DNA of 64,000 bases from Cryptosporidium bovis. Taxonomy: Eukaryota > Apicomplexa > Conoidasida > Eucoccidiorida > Cryptosporidiidae. Position 1 is the first letter of the stretch. Each line of letters begins with the position of its first letter. Of this stretch, positions 19,684 through 28,843 are shown piece by piece. The stretch covers positions 1 through 64,000 of the forward strand of contig VHIT02000027.1 of assembly GCA_009768925.2 (NCBI GenBank), written 5' to 3'. Made by a program: the position numbers and the translations under genes. The notes beneath the pieces are model-generated. The model was not told the origin of the DNA. It searched no databases and worked only from the letters and a program-made list of their open reading frames with translations.

Positions 19684-20423
19684 ATTCTATTCTCTAGTAA
19701 ATAAGCTACGGCTATAGCCCAAAAGAACTTTCAAGACGCCGAACCCCGAATTCGAGACCAATTAATTGCTTACGTGAGAATAACTAAATGTTTCAATTTT
19801 ATTTTAGTTAGTAAACACATACTGAGTATTGATAAATAATCATTGGTTCAATTTTTTAATATCGATCAAGAGTTTGATTTATTTATAAATCTGTTCATTT
19901 CATACATTTATAAGAATGAAGAACAAAACTACATAAGATTCATCCTGTTTAACTCGTCACATGTTTAACTCAATACTCTATTTATCTTTAATTGTTCAAT
20001 TCAACTTCTTTTGTAATTTATTTTTTATTTCAGAAATTATATTTTTTTAGAATAATGCAATGAGATCAAAATTGTAGTCAGAGTTACTGCCAAATTTTCT
20101 AGAAATTTTATAAGTATTGATTTTTGTTAATCATATTGCAAAATGTTAAAATTTGTCAATACTAAAAAAAAAAAGAATCATTTATAATAACGCACAAACA
20201 AGAAAGGTTGTTTTCACACGACTAATTTCAATGGATCACTTATTAAAATAACGAAATGAAAATAAATCCAATATAATATTTTTTATTGATCAAACAATTT
20301 ATTTGTCCATAATTAGAGACATGTAATTTTTTCAAACTTTCAAGAATCCTTTTTTAGATGAAGTGCCTTACCGCGATTTCGGTCTATTTCCACTTTCTAA
20401 GAGAAATGTGATATAAAAAACTA
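19684..20423. other. Divergent intergenic region SPO11 / P4-ATPase
   Basis: 740 bases, the longest gene-free stretch here. It is AT-rich with an A-rich run near 20165. Near 19705 lies the short self-complementary word GCTATAGC, and near 20385 a small GC patch (ACCGCGATTTCGG). I found no cloverleaf tRNA, no conserved RNA and no hidden exon. Confidence 0.5.
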
Positions 20424-23400
20424 ATGGAATTTAACAAAGCTCTACGTAATGAAAGGCTCATTCTTATAAACAATAGCATAGAAAGAAATAATGTTACTTC
20501 ATACAAAAAGTTGAACGTTATAAAAACGGCGAGATACTCTCTGCTTTTGTTTCTCCCAAAAAACCTTTATGATCAATTTAGCAGTGTCGCAAATATTTAT
20601 TTTTTGGCAATAGGAATCATGCAAATGATTCCGTCCATTTCTTCTTCTGGAGGAATACCTACAATCGCTCTACCTCTTCTTTGTATGCTTAGCTTTTCTG
20701 CTGCACAGGCTGCGTATGAAGATTGGAAAAGACACAAAGCAGACTCAGAGATTAACAATCTTCCGATTTATTCATATGATTCAATAGAAGGAAACTTTGT
20801 AATTAATAAATGGGGAAATTTGGTTAATGGTGATCTTGTAATTGTGAGGAACAGAGAAATTTTTCCTGCAGATATGATTTTACTTGCCTCTAGTCAGCAC
20901 GACAATCGCGTATTTGTTGAAACTGCTTCCATGGATGGTGAAACAAACTTGAAACTCAGAGAGAGCCCCAGAATTTTATTTGAAAATGGTATCAAACATA
21001 TTTCTGATGTAATCACTATTGAAAGTGGATTAATCAGTTGTGGAGACCCAAATGACCATCCAAATAAAATTGAGATAGACTCAAATTTTGTCGTAAAGAT
21101 TGATGGTGTGAATAAAGAACTTAGTTTCAATTGTACTCCATCAAATATGCTTCTTCGTGGTTGCAAACTTAGAAACACAACCTGGGCACTCGGTGTTGTT
21201 GTTTATACTGGTAATGATACGAAAATTTATCAAAGTAACTTAAGATCTGCACCACATAAAATGAGTTATGTACAGTCGTTGTACAACCAGGTAACTATCG
21301 CGTCTTTTGTTTTTTTGCTACTTATTTGTCTTTCATTTGGGATATTTACGGCATTAATAGACTTCTTTGGAGGTTCCAGTTGGTCAAAGAGGTTCGAGCC
21401 CATTGCCAGAATACCACCTGGAGAAAATGTTATAAAAGTTATTATTGTTACATTTTTCACCTGGATAATAGTCCTTGCAAATTTGATACCAATAGGTATG
21501 TTTTTTTATCTAGTTATATCAAAAGTTGCACAATCAATGATAATTGCTTCAGATCCAAGATTATCCAACCAAAGTTCACCGATAGTTAGAAATTCAGATC
21601 TTAATGATGAGTTGGGTCAAATATCTTATATCTGCACTGATAAAACTGGTACTTTGACAAGAAATTATATGGAATTCAAAATACTATGCGTTAATGGGAA
21701 CGTTTATGGAGAGAAGAATATACAAGTTCAAAGACCGGAAAAAAATCTACTGACTCAAGCTACTCCACATGTAGATATAGAAGATGAAGGTTTAAGGTTA
21801 ATTTTAAGTGAAGGTAGAAAAGAAGAGATAGAATTGCTCCTCAATTTTGCATTGAATAATACAGTATTACTTCAACAGACTGAAGACGAAATAGTTGATG
21901 ACCCTCCTCTTTACACAGCGAGTTCCACTGATGAGGAGGCATTTGTTCTAACTTCTCACCACTTTGGAGTTTCCCTGTTTTCTCAAAAATGTTCAAGGAG
22001 TATCATTAAGTTCACTGGAATCGGATGTAAAGAACAGCTTGTAGAATTTGAAACCCTATTGAGACTCGAGTTTGACCATTCAAGAAGGAGGAGCTCAGTT
22101 TTAGTAAAGTTTCCGAAAAATATATTCAAATATGAAACTGAGGAATCAGATGGATATAGATACATCCTCTTTTCTAAAGGATCCGAATCTGCAATTAGGG
22201 ATTGTTGCAATAATGAAGACATACTATCGGAACAGTATATTAAGACATTTGACAACGCAACTAACTTTGCTTCAATGGGGTATAGAACCCTTTTTTTTGC
22301 AAAGAAAGAATTGAATGAGGATGATGTCATTGAAATAGTTGAAAAGTACAAGAATAATGGTAATACGTGTTCAAACGAAATTATAGAGTTCCTTGAAAAC
22401 AATCTCGTTTTACAAGGTTGTTCAGGGATTGAAGATCTTTTACAATTCCGTGCTCAGGAAACAATCGAGTCTCTTACTGTTTCAGGAATCAAAGTTTGGA
22501 TACTTACGGGTGATAGACAAGAGACAGCAATTAATATTGCTATAAGAGTCGGTTTAATTTCTGAGGAAATGGACATCCTTGTTCTTGATGAAGCTGAATT
22601 GGAAAGGTTACTCTCAAGGGACAAAGATCATAATAATATATGTGATACATTCATAACTAAATCTAGAGAATCTCTTCCATTTGAACCTTCTAATTGTGTA
22701 CTAATAGTTGACACCCAAGTTCTAGAGAAGGCCTTTCTTCTAGATGAAAGAAAATTTGCAGAGATAGCGACAAGCTGTGTCTCTGTTGTTTTTGCAAGAG
22801 TCACGCCAAAACAAAAGGCAAATGTTGTAAGATTGATACAAGAATATACAAAGCAAAGAGTTTTGGCTATTGGAGATGGTGGAAATGACTGTAACATGCT
22901 TCAAACTGCAAACGTTGGAGTAGGTATTCATGGATCAGAGGGTATGCAAGCCTATAATGTGTCCGACTTTGGAATTTCTCAATTTTGTCATCTTCAACCA
23001 CTGATACTCATCCATGGAAGACTTTGTAATAGAAGAACTTCAATATTGGTACTTTACAATCTTTATAAATGCTTTACATTAAATATCGTAAGTGTATACT
23101 TTGGATTTGCCTCACTTTTCACAGGTTCTAAACTATTTTTTGAGTTACTTTTTCAGCTTTATAATTTCTTGTATACATCTATTCCACCCATTTTATTTGC
23201 TACTTTCGACTCAGATATACCAATAACTTTACCATATGATTACCACGAACCACTTTATTTGTTGGGTATTAGAAAACCATACTTTTCCCTCAGAAACTTC
23301 GCACTCTGGACACTGACTTCAATATTTCACGCAGCAATTTCACTCTTTATACCTTATTTTCTACTTGGTGGCAATAATCCAGTAAATATTGATGGGTTCG

Positions 23401-23951
23401 TGCCTGATTTTTGGACAACTGGATTAGCAGTGTATACTAATGTAGTGATAATTGTAAACAAAAAAATATTACTTGAATCTTATACCTCCTGGAAACTCGT
23501 ATTAATTTCAATATTGATATGCGCACTCTTTTTCATCGCCTCTATATTTTCATTCCCTATATTATTTCAAATCCCAGAGTTAAGAATTGCAGCTAAAAGG
23601 GCAGTTACTACACCAATGTTCATAATAACAATAATCATCTCTGTAACGCTCGCTATCTCGGTAGATTGGATTGCAAAAATCTACAAAAGAAGCCTCTACC
23701 CCGAAACATTTCACTTGATACAGGACAAGTGCTACCAAATATACAAAAAAAAATATGAATCCCATAAACAACTTCTTCTGAGCCATCCCTACAATTGGCT
23801 TGAATCAACAAGAAAAATAAAAAAAAGAAAGTCAGGAGAAGTGGAGTCAATTCAAATTAAGAGGAAGTCATCAGATATCATTGGATATGCATTTAACTCC
23901 CCAGACATAAACATAAGTCAGCTGTTTTTGTCAAACAAGACACTGCAATAG
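20424..23951 (+). CDS. P4-type ATPase, phospholipid flippase
   Basis: 1175 residues, normal family length. The N-terminus (LLFLPKNLYDQFSSVANIYF) is the P4 signature. The actuator motif is ASMDGETNLK, and the phosphorylation motif is CTDKTGTLT with Asp406 as the acceptor. The hinge is AIGDGGNDCNMLQ followed by VGIHGSEGMQA. Ten membrane segments fit the pattern: two before the actuator, two before DKTGT, and six after the hinge. It should move aminophospholipids from the outer or lumenal leaflet to the cytosolic leaflet, normally with a CDC50 partner, which is not in this window. The C-terminal tail is cytosolic and Lys-rich. All catalytic residues I can check are intact. Confidence 0.96.
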   Translation: MEFNKALRNERLILINNSIERNNVTSYKKLNVIKTARYSLLLFLPKNLYDQFSSVANIYFLAIGIMQMIPSISSSGGIPTIALPLLCMLSFSAAQAAYEDWKRHKADSEINNLPIYSYDSIEGNFVINKWGNLVNGDLVIVRNREIFPADMILLASSQHDNRVFVETASMDGETNLKLRESPRILFENGIKHISDVITIESGLISCGDPNDHPNKIEIDSNFVVKIDGVNKELSFNCTPSNMLLRGCKLRNTTWALGVVVYTGNDTKIYQSNLRSAPHKMSYVQSLYNQVTIASFVFLLLICLSFGIFTALIDFFGGSSWSKRFEPIARIPPGENVIKVIIVTFFTWIIVLANLIPIGMFFYLVISKVAQSMIIASDPRLSNQSSPIVRNSDLNDELGQISYICTDKTGTLTRNYMEFKILCVNGNVYGEKNIQVQRPEKNLLTQATPHVDIEDEGLRLILSEGRKEEIELLLNFALNNTVLLQQTEDEIVDDPPLYTASSTDEEAFVLTSHHFGVSLFSQKCSRSIIKFTGIGCKEQLVEFETLLRLEFDHSRRRSSVLVKFPKNIFKYETEESDGYRYILFSKGSESAIRDCCNNEDILSEQYIKTFDNATNFASMGYRTLFFAKKELNEDDVIEIVEKYKNNGNTCSNEIIEFLENNLVLQGCSGIEDLLQFRAQETIESLTVSGIKVWILTGDRQETAINIAIRVGLISEEMDILVLDEAELERLLSRDKDHNNICDTFITKSRESLPFEPSNCVLIVDTQVLEKAFLLDERKFAEIATSCVSVVFARVTPKQKANVVRLIQEYTKQRVLAIGDGGNDCNMLQTANVGVGIHGSEGMQAYNVSDFGISQFCHLQPLILIHGRLCNRRTSILVLYNLYKCFTLNIVSVYFGFASLFTGSKLFFELLFQLYNFLYTSIPPILFATFDSDIPITLPYDYHEPLYLLGIRKPYFSLRNFALWTLTSIFHAAISLFIPYFLLGGNNPVNIDGFVPDFWTTGLAVYTNVVIIVNKKILLESYTSWKLVLISILICALFFIASIFSFPILFQIPELRIAAKRAVTTPMFIITIIISVTLAISVDWIAKIYKRSLYPETFHLIQDKCYQIYKKKYESHKQLLLSHPYNWLESTRKIKKRKSGEVESIQIKRKSSDIIGYAFNSPDINISQLFLSNKTLQ

Positions 23952-23981
23952 GTAGATTTATAAAATAAAAAACATAAATGG

Positions 23982-24002
23982 TTTTTTTTTTTTTTTTTTT
24001 TT
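23982..24002 (+). repeat. T21 homopolymer
   Basis: Uninterrupted run of 21 T between the convergent stops of the P4-ATPase and TLDc genes, a likely length-polymorphic site. On the minus strand it is an A run just beyond the TLDc stop. Confidence 0.9.
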
Positions 24003-24011
24003 CTAGAAACC

Positions 24012-25622
24012 CTATTTGTTTATTTTAGAGTATGTGTTCCCAAGTAAGAATTCCTTATCAAATTCGTTTTTTATAAACTTCGATTTGTCAATAACTTTTC
24101 TTTCTCGTTTGAAGTAGTCACTAGTTGCCTTAATTTCAAGATAGTCTTTTAATACTTCTGAGCCACCGAAACCCCAAACCTCAATGTCAGCAACACTGAA
24201 CTTATTTAATTCAGAAGTTGATTCATCCTTTTCATTAGAATATGGAGTTCCAAGTAAGAGACAGCTATTTCTCTTGCCATTACCACCTTCAGGAAGATAC
24301 AGCATTCCACTTTTGTAGGTTAAGTCTGTTTTCATACATGACCCAGTACTTAGAGAAGAGTCTAGCCAGAGTCTTGAATACTCTGGCTCTCCCCCAAAAC
24401 CTATTCCTTTTGGTGAAAATTCATACTTTGAATTAATGTACATAAAGTTCCTCCCTTTACCTGTCTGTTCAATTATAGATAATACGGGTTTTAGCGAAAT
24501 TAAAAAACATGTCTCGTCACCACAAAATCTTCCATTTCCTTCCTTCCAATCTCCAACACAGACAGCACCAAAAACACAATTATCCACAGTTCTGACAAGA
24601 AGAAGAACGTGCGAAGAATAACCTTCAATGGAATTTATTAGCCTTTGTAAACTTAAACCGTGTTTCCAACTTGCATAAAGTATATTCCAAGGTTGGAACA
24701 ATGTCAAAAACTCACCATTTGAAATATCTCCAAAGTATTGGCAACGTAACACCGAACAGTTTTCAACTGAAAGAATTCTACTATTTGTATCAATCCAATT
24801 TTGTATTTCTGGTCCCTTAAAATCACGTTCTTCATTTTTATCTCCATTATTTATCAAAGGTGAATTAAAGTTAACTTCTAGTAAATTTGATACAGAATTT
24901 CTCATTGTGTTTCTTCTTTCGTTTGAAAATGCACCTTGAATGGTATTTGGATGGGGTGTAATATCCAGGCGAACTCTAATTGCAAATCTTAATAGCACTG
25001 TAAACAGTGGTAAACATTCCTGTATAAACTCATTAATTGCATCACTTGGAGAAATATTTAAATAACTTTTGGTTGACCTTTTCGTGCAATATTTGCACGT
25101 CACAAATTCAAAGTCGAAACCCGTCACCAATGAATTAAAATATTCGTTGTCATTTTCAAACTTTGTGTGATTATTATTCAAAATACCTCCAAAGCAAACC
25201 AAAAAATTCATCTCATAATGAATAACTGAAAGCATTATTCTGATAACTTCAACCTCGATGCTATTAATAGATAATATATATGTAATCATATATTTCATTA
25301 TCTCATATTTATTCGAGTAAAAAAAAGAGTCGATAATTTTTATCAAGGACCCAAGAGTAATCCTGCCTTTTTCGTCTTTGCAGCAAAAAGAAAAAAATCC
25401 AAGATAAAACCTACAAAGACTCCCATGGAAATACTTAGACAATGAATTAATGTCTATTTCAGTATTCAAGGTACCAGTACTAGCATTTTCTATCCCTACT
25501 GCCACCATTATCTTTTCCAATTCGTGTGAACTTAAGTTACACAAGGGTAAACCAACCATTTTATTTGATGTGCCGTTGTTATCACATTCTTTGTCGGTCT
25601 GTATACTATTGTTATTGCCCAT
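24012..25622 (-). CDS. N-myristoylated TLDc-domain protein (MEAK7-like)
   Basis: 536 residues when started at the second ATG (25622), which gives an N-terminal MGNNNS, a good N-myristoylation signal; the first ATG at 25631 would add MLK and destroy it. A middle helical region with EF-hand-like spacing (residues about 30-230) is followed by a TLDc domain at about 290-510, with landmarks FGAVCVGDWKEG, GDETCFLISLKP, NFMYINSKYEF, GIGFGGEPEYSRLWLD and FSVADIEVWGFGG. Human MEAK7/TLDC1 has the same order: myristoylated start, helical region, TLDc. MEAK7 binds lysosomal V-ATPase and mTOR, and TLDc proteins in general bind V-ATPase; transfer of that role to this parasite is inference. Confidence 0.87.
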   Translation of the reverse strand: MGNNNSIQTDKECDNNGTSNKMVGLPLCNLSSHELEKIMVAVGIENASTGTLNTEIDINSLSKYFHGSLCRFYLGFFSFCCKDEKGRITLGSLIKIIDSFFYSNKYEIMKYMITYILSINSIEVEVIRIMLSVIHYEMNFLVCFGGILNNNHTKFENDNEYFNSLVTGFDFEFVTCKYCTKRSTKSYLNISPSDAINEFIQECLPLFTVLLRFAIRVRLDITPHPNTIQGAFSNERRNTMRNSVSNLLEVNFNSPLINNGDKNEERDFKGPEIQNWIDTNSRILSVENCSVLRCQYFGDISNGEFLTLFQPWNILYASWKHGLSLQRLINSIEGYSSHVLLLVRTVDNCVFGAVCVGDWKEGNGRFCGDETCFLISLKPVLSIIEQTGKGRNFMYINSKYEFSPKGIGFGGEPEYSRLWLDSSLSTGSCMKTDLTYKSGMLYLPEGGNGKRNSCLLLGTPYSNEKDESTSELNKFSVADIEVWGFGGSEVLKDYLEIKATSDYFKRERKVIDKSKFIKNEFDKEFLLGNTYSKINK

Positions 25623-25704
25623 TTTTAACATAATTCAGTGGGATGATAATCAATCCAAATTTTATCTCAAAACTAACCGCCGAATTGTAGACACAATATA
25701 ACGT

Positions 25705-27051
25705 ATGCGCACTCGCCTAACTTACATGCCAAGTCAAAAGTTACAAATGTCGGTACTTAAGAGAAATAGCCTAGTAAGGGATAACCTTATTGATGAAAAA
25801 GTTTTTAGAACTGATGACGTGACAACAATATCTAACAGCAAAAACTTATTTAATGTTCCATGTGTTCAGATAAAAAACACGCTCTATACTCCTCTCCAAG
25901 CTTCATTAATATACCAAAGTTCAAAAATTAGAGATTTTCTCCTGAAACAGAAGACCATTGATGTAAATATCAAAAATTCTAGAGGCGAAAATGTTCTTGT
26001 TACTGCAATTTCTTCAAAAGCTCCTTCGACTATCATAAAAGAGTTGTTTAATAAAAATGTTGAAATATCAATTCCCAAGGACTCGTCGAAAACCAGCATC
26101 CTGGATTATGCAGACCCATCATGGGAAGGATACTCTGAGCTAAGCCATATGGTTCAAAGAAAAAGATCTCAAAACAATGAATTGAAAAAGGTCTACTCGA
26201 AAAAACATACTGAGCTGAAAAAGGATGAAGAAACCATTGACGTCGACATTGCACAAAAATATAAACTTATCAAGGAGAAGACAATTGATGAACAGAAAAT
26301 GAAGTCTGAATTCAGTCCAAATTCCGTAGAAAATAAATTATTAATACAGAATGATGAAAATAATACTGAGTCTAGTGAAGATCATGTTGATTCAAGTACT
26401 AATGAGGTATTAAAAGATGCACCTGAAATTCCTTCTAAACAAGAAAGTACTCGTGAATTAATTGACCCAACTGAAAGGAAGATTTTTAATCCTATTCAAA
26501 ACTTAAAACAAATAGGTACAACACAGATTATTAAAGAGGAAAAAGTCAATGGGAAGGCAAACAGTGATTGTGATATAAATATTAGCTCTAATCACACAAA
26601 ATATATTGAAATACAGGGAAATAATCAATCAAATAGAAGTATGGAGGATATAAACGAAGAGGCAAAAATAAATAACAACTTTAGGAAGTTCATTACTCGT
26701 GTACAGGAAAACATACGTTCCAAAGAGTTTAAGACGAAGAATCCGGAGGAATCAAAAGATTACACCACAGAAATACATAAAAACTCTGAAAAAAATACTG
26801 AAGCTTCAGTAATTGTCAACTCTGAATCACTAACTAAGAAGAATAGTAGCGCAGGAAGCAAAGTAAAGTCCAGGAGTAATATTGTACCCAAAAGCAAAGA
26901 AGCTGAAAATGAAAAGCCACATGTAGAAGCTGATAACGAGTACCTACTCCTAATAGACCACCAAATTACGGAATCAATAGAAATGTCAAAACAATTCTTT
27001 ACTTGCAGCTTTTGCACAGGATTTAGACCTTGGAAATCAGAAAATAATTAA
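25705..27051 (+). CDS. Ankyrin-like protein with charged low-complexity region
   Basis: 448 residues. Residues about 58-130 read like two to three ankyrin repeats (TPLQASLIYQSSKIRDFLL, then NSRGENVLVTAISSKAPS with the expected helix-turn-helix spacing, then SILDYADP). The rest is rich in Lys, Glu, Ser and Asn without a recognised fold. A short Cys-containing end (FFTCSFCTGF) closes the protein. No function can be assigned. It diverges from the TLDc gene with 82 bases between the chosen starts. A GCGC core falls just inside this start. Another in-frame ATG at residue 8 or 15 could also serve. Confidence 0.75.
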   Translation: MRTRLTYMPSQKLQMSVLKRNSLVRDNLIDEKVFRTDDVTTISNSKNLFNVPCVQIKNTLYTPLQASLIYQSSKIRDFLLKQKTIDVNIKNSRGENVLVTAISSKAPSTIIKELFNKNVEISIPKDSSKTSILDYADPSWEGYSELSHMVQRKRSQNNELKKVYSKKHTELKKDEETIDVDIAQKYKLIKEKTIDEQKMKSEFSPNSVENKLLIQNDENNTESSEDHVDSSTNEVLKDAPEIPSKQESTRELIDPTERKIFNPIQNLKQIGTTQIIKEEKVNGKANSDCDINISSNHTKYIEIQGNNQSNRSMEDINEEAKINNNFRKFITRVQENIRSKEFKTKNPEESKDYTTEIHKNSEKNTEASVIVNSESLTKKNSSAGSKVKSRSNIVPKSKEAENEKPHVEADNEYLLLIDHQITESIEMSKQFFTCSFCTGFRPWKSENN

Positions 27052-27312
27052 CTGGTTTAAAACTTAAATAATTATGTGTTTCCGTTAAAGTGTGAATGAA
27101 ACATAGTAAAAGTAAAGAATTAATTCTGAATAGATATATGTTTGTTCTCTTTTCTTTTATTTCAAGGATTACTAGGATTGTGTTTACCTACTAAAGCGGT
27201 TTTACTACTTTAGTAATAAGGTCCAAATTTTTCTTAGTATTTCCCAGTTTAAATCTAAAAAAATATTATGTATCTGTAGTTATTCTAATAGGGTGACTTT
27301 CTTGTACAAGTA

Positions 27313-28812
27313 ATGCCAGAATGTAGCAAATCCGATGGCAAATGTAATATAATCCCTCAAAATAATAAACTTGATATTTTCAGGGAAAATTTTATTTCGG
27401 AAGGATACAAAGATCAGATATATTGTGAATTAATTGCTCATAGGTATATTAATTTCTCATGTTACAATCCAAAAATAGTAAATATATTTAAAAAATTTTC
27501 TGCTCAGGATAAAGCCATAGAATATTTTAAATCTGTATCCTTGCACTTTGGAAAACCATCCTTTGAATTATCTTATGACCAGCGAATACTTCCAATTTCA
27601 GTTTTTTCTGAGGAGATAGGAGCTAATGGAACCAGAAGATACATTGTCAGTTCATTTGAATCAATTTGGTTTTACTTTCATTCCCTCAATGATTTGGACA
27701 GGCATCTTTACGAGGTCATCCTGGAGGACCAACCTTGTTGGTTGTATTTTGATATCGAATACAACAAAACTTTATATACAATTAATGATTACAATCTAGT
27801 ACTGACATTCACAAAAAACCTTTTAGATTGGATCGCTTTTCAATTTAATCATCACATAGACAAAAGTGAGATTATTTACTTAAATTCAACTACAGAAAAA
27901 AAGTTCTCATATCATATTATTGTTAAACATATTGATATAAGAAACAATTTCTCTACGTTATTTATGAATAATTTGTCGATGAAAACTTTCGTACAACATT
28001 TTATATACTATTTAATGGAAAACGAAATAAGAATAGAAAATAACTTCTTACTTCATAGGATCGTAGATATGGGTGTTTATACCAGAAATCGTTGTTTTAG
28101 AACATTATTTTCATCTAAATTTGGGAAACATGTATCGTTTCAAATCGACAAGGAGCATACACTTTACGAAATGAGCGACTGCCCACCAATTCAGTTATTC
28201 AGATCAATGGTTACATTTTTAAACATCAAATACTCAAACGATTATGATTTTTTATCAAGAGAGTTTATTATCAACAATTATTGCATAAATATAGGCTTGG
28301 TTGGTTTGCTTAACAAAATAGCCGATGTACTTCATGGCCTTTCAAATGATACAAATAGATATCGAATTTGTGATCATTTCCCAAATCACTTAGTAAAAGT
28401 TTTAGAATATACAATCACATACTGGAACAAATTGAGAGATTTTAATGAATTAAACTTTACAAATACTTCAAATGAAGGGGAATTAACTGAATTATCAATG
28501 AATGATATAAAGCTGGACTTTTGCCAAAATGTTAGGATGGAAATAAAAAAACTTATCTATTCAAGTTATTATATACCTGAACGTGATATCCTAATCGTAT
28601 TGTTAAATAAAAATAATAAATTTTGTTTAAATGTTGGAAGGGAACATCGTTCAAATGGAATAAAAATAATTATTAAAAATAGTAACTTCTGTTTCTATCA
28701 GAAATGCTTCGATCCAGAATGCAGTGGTTACAGATCAAAATATTTCAACATTCCTACTATTCTTTTAGATTACACAAAAGATGTAATCGAATTAAATAGA
28801 ATATTAACATAA
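27313..28812 (+). CDS. PRIMPOL: PrimPol primase-polymerase (CCDC111 family)
   Basis: 499 residues. The archaeo-eukaryotic primase core is clear: motif I WLYFDIEYNK with Asp147 and Glu149 as metal ligands, and motif III VDMGVYTRNRCFR with Asp252. The C-terminal zinc knuckle reads VGREHRSNG, then FYQKCFDPEC, matching the Cys-His-Cys-Cys set of human PrimPol. PrimPol restarts stalled DNA replication by making a DNA primer beyond lesions and can bypass damage; in humans it works in nucleus and mitochondria. No mitochondrial presequence stands out here. The next gene starts 31 bases after the stop on the same strand. An upstream 261-base gap contains no gene. Confidence 0.9.
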   Translation: MPECSKSDGKCNIIPQNNKLDIFRENFISEGYKDQIYCELIAHRYINFSCYNPKIVNIFKKFSAQDKAIEYFKSVSLHFGKPSFELSYDQRILPISVFSEEIGANGTRRYIVSSFESIWFYFHSLNDLDRHLYEVILEDQPCWLYFDIEYNKTLYTINDYNLVLTFTKNLLDWIAFQFNHHIDKSEIIYLNSTTEKKFSYHIIVKHIDIRNNFSTLFMNNLSMKTFVQHFIYYLMENEIRIENNFLLHRIVDMGVYTRNRCFRTLFSSKFGKHVSFQIDKEHTLYEMSDCPPIQLFRSMVTFLNIKYSNDYDFLSREFIINNYCINIGLVGLLNKIADVLHGLSNDTNRYRICDHFPNHLVKVLEYTITYWNKLRDFNELNFTNTSNEGELTELSMNDIKLDFCQNVRMEIKKLIYSSYYIPERDILIVLLNKNNKFCLNVGREHRSNGIKIIIKNSNFCFYQKCFDPECSGYRSKYFNIPTILLDYTKDVIELNRILT

Positions 28813-28814
28813 CA

Positions 28815-28825
28815 TTTTTTGCGCG
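28815..28825 (+). promoter_or_regulatory. TTTTTTGCGCG motif (E2F-like) ahead of the TAF1B-like gene
   Basis: The only GC-rich element in the 31-base gap between PrimPol and the following gene, 19 bases before its ATG. It resembles the E2F consensus TTTSGCGC with one mismatch. Function is inferred. Confidence 0.3.
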
Positions 28826-28843
28826 TAAACCAGATTTTTTTCA

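Noticed and set aside
19700-19770. Short self-complementary GC-rich patch near SPO11 start, possible tRNA
   Set aside because: No cloverleaf can be drawn; arm lengths and a TTCGANNCC loop in the right place are missing.
21983-22402. 139-residue minus-strand ORF
   Set aside because: It is antisense to the P4-ATPase nucleotide-binding domain and Ser/Leu-rich by codon complementarity.
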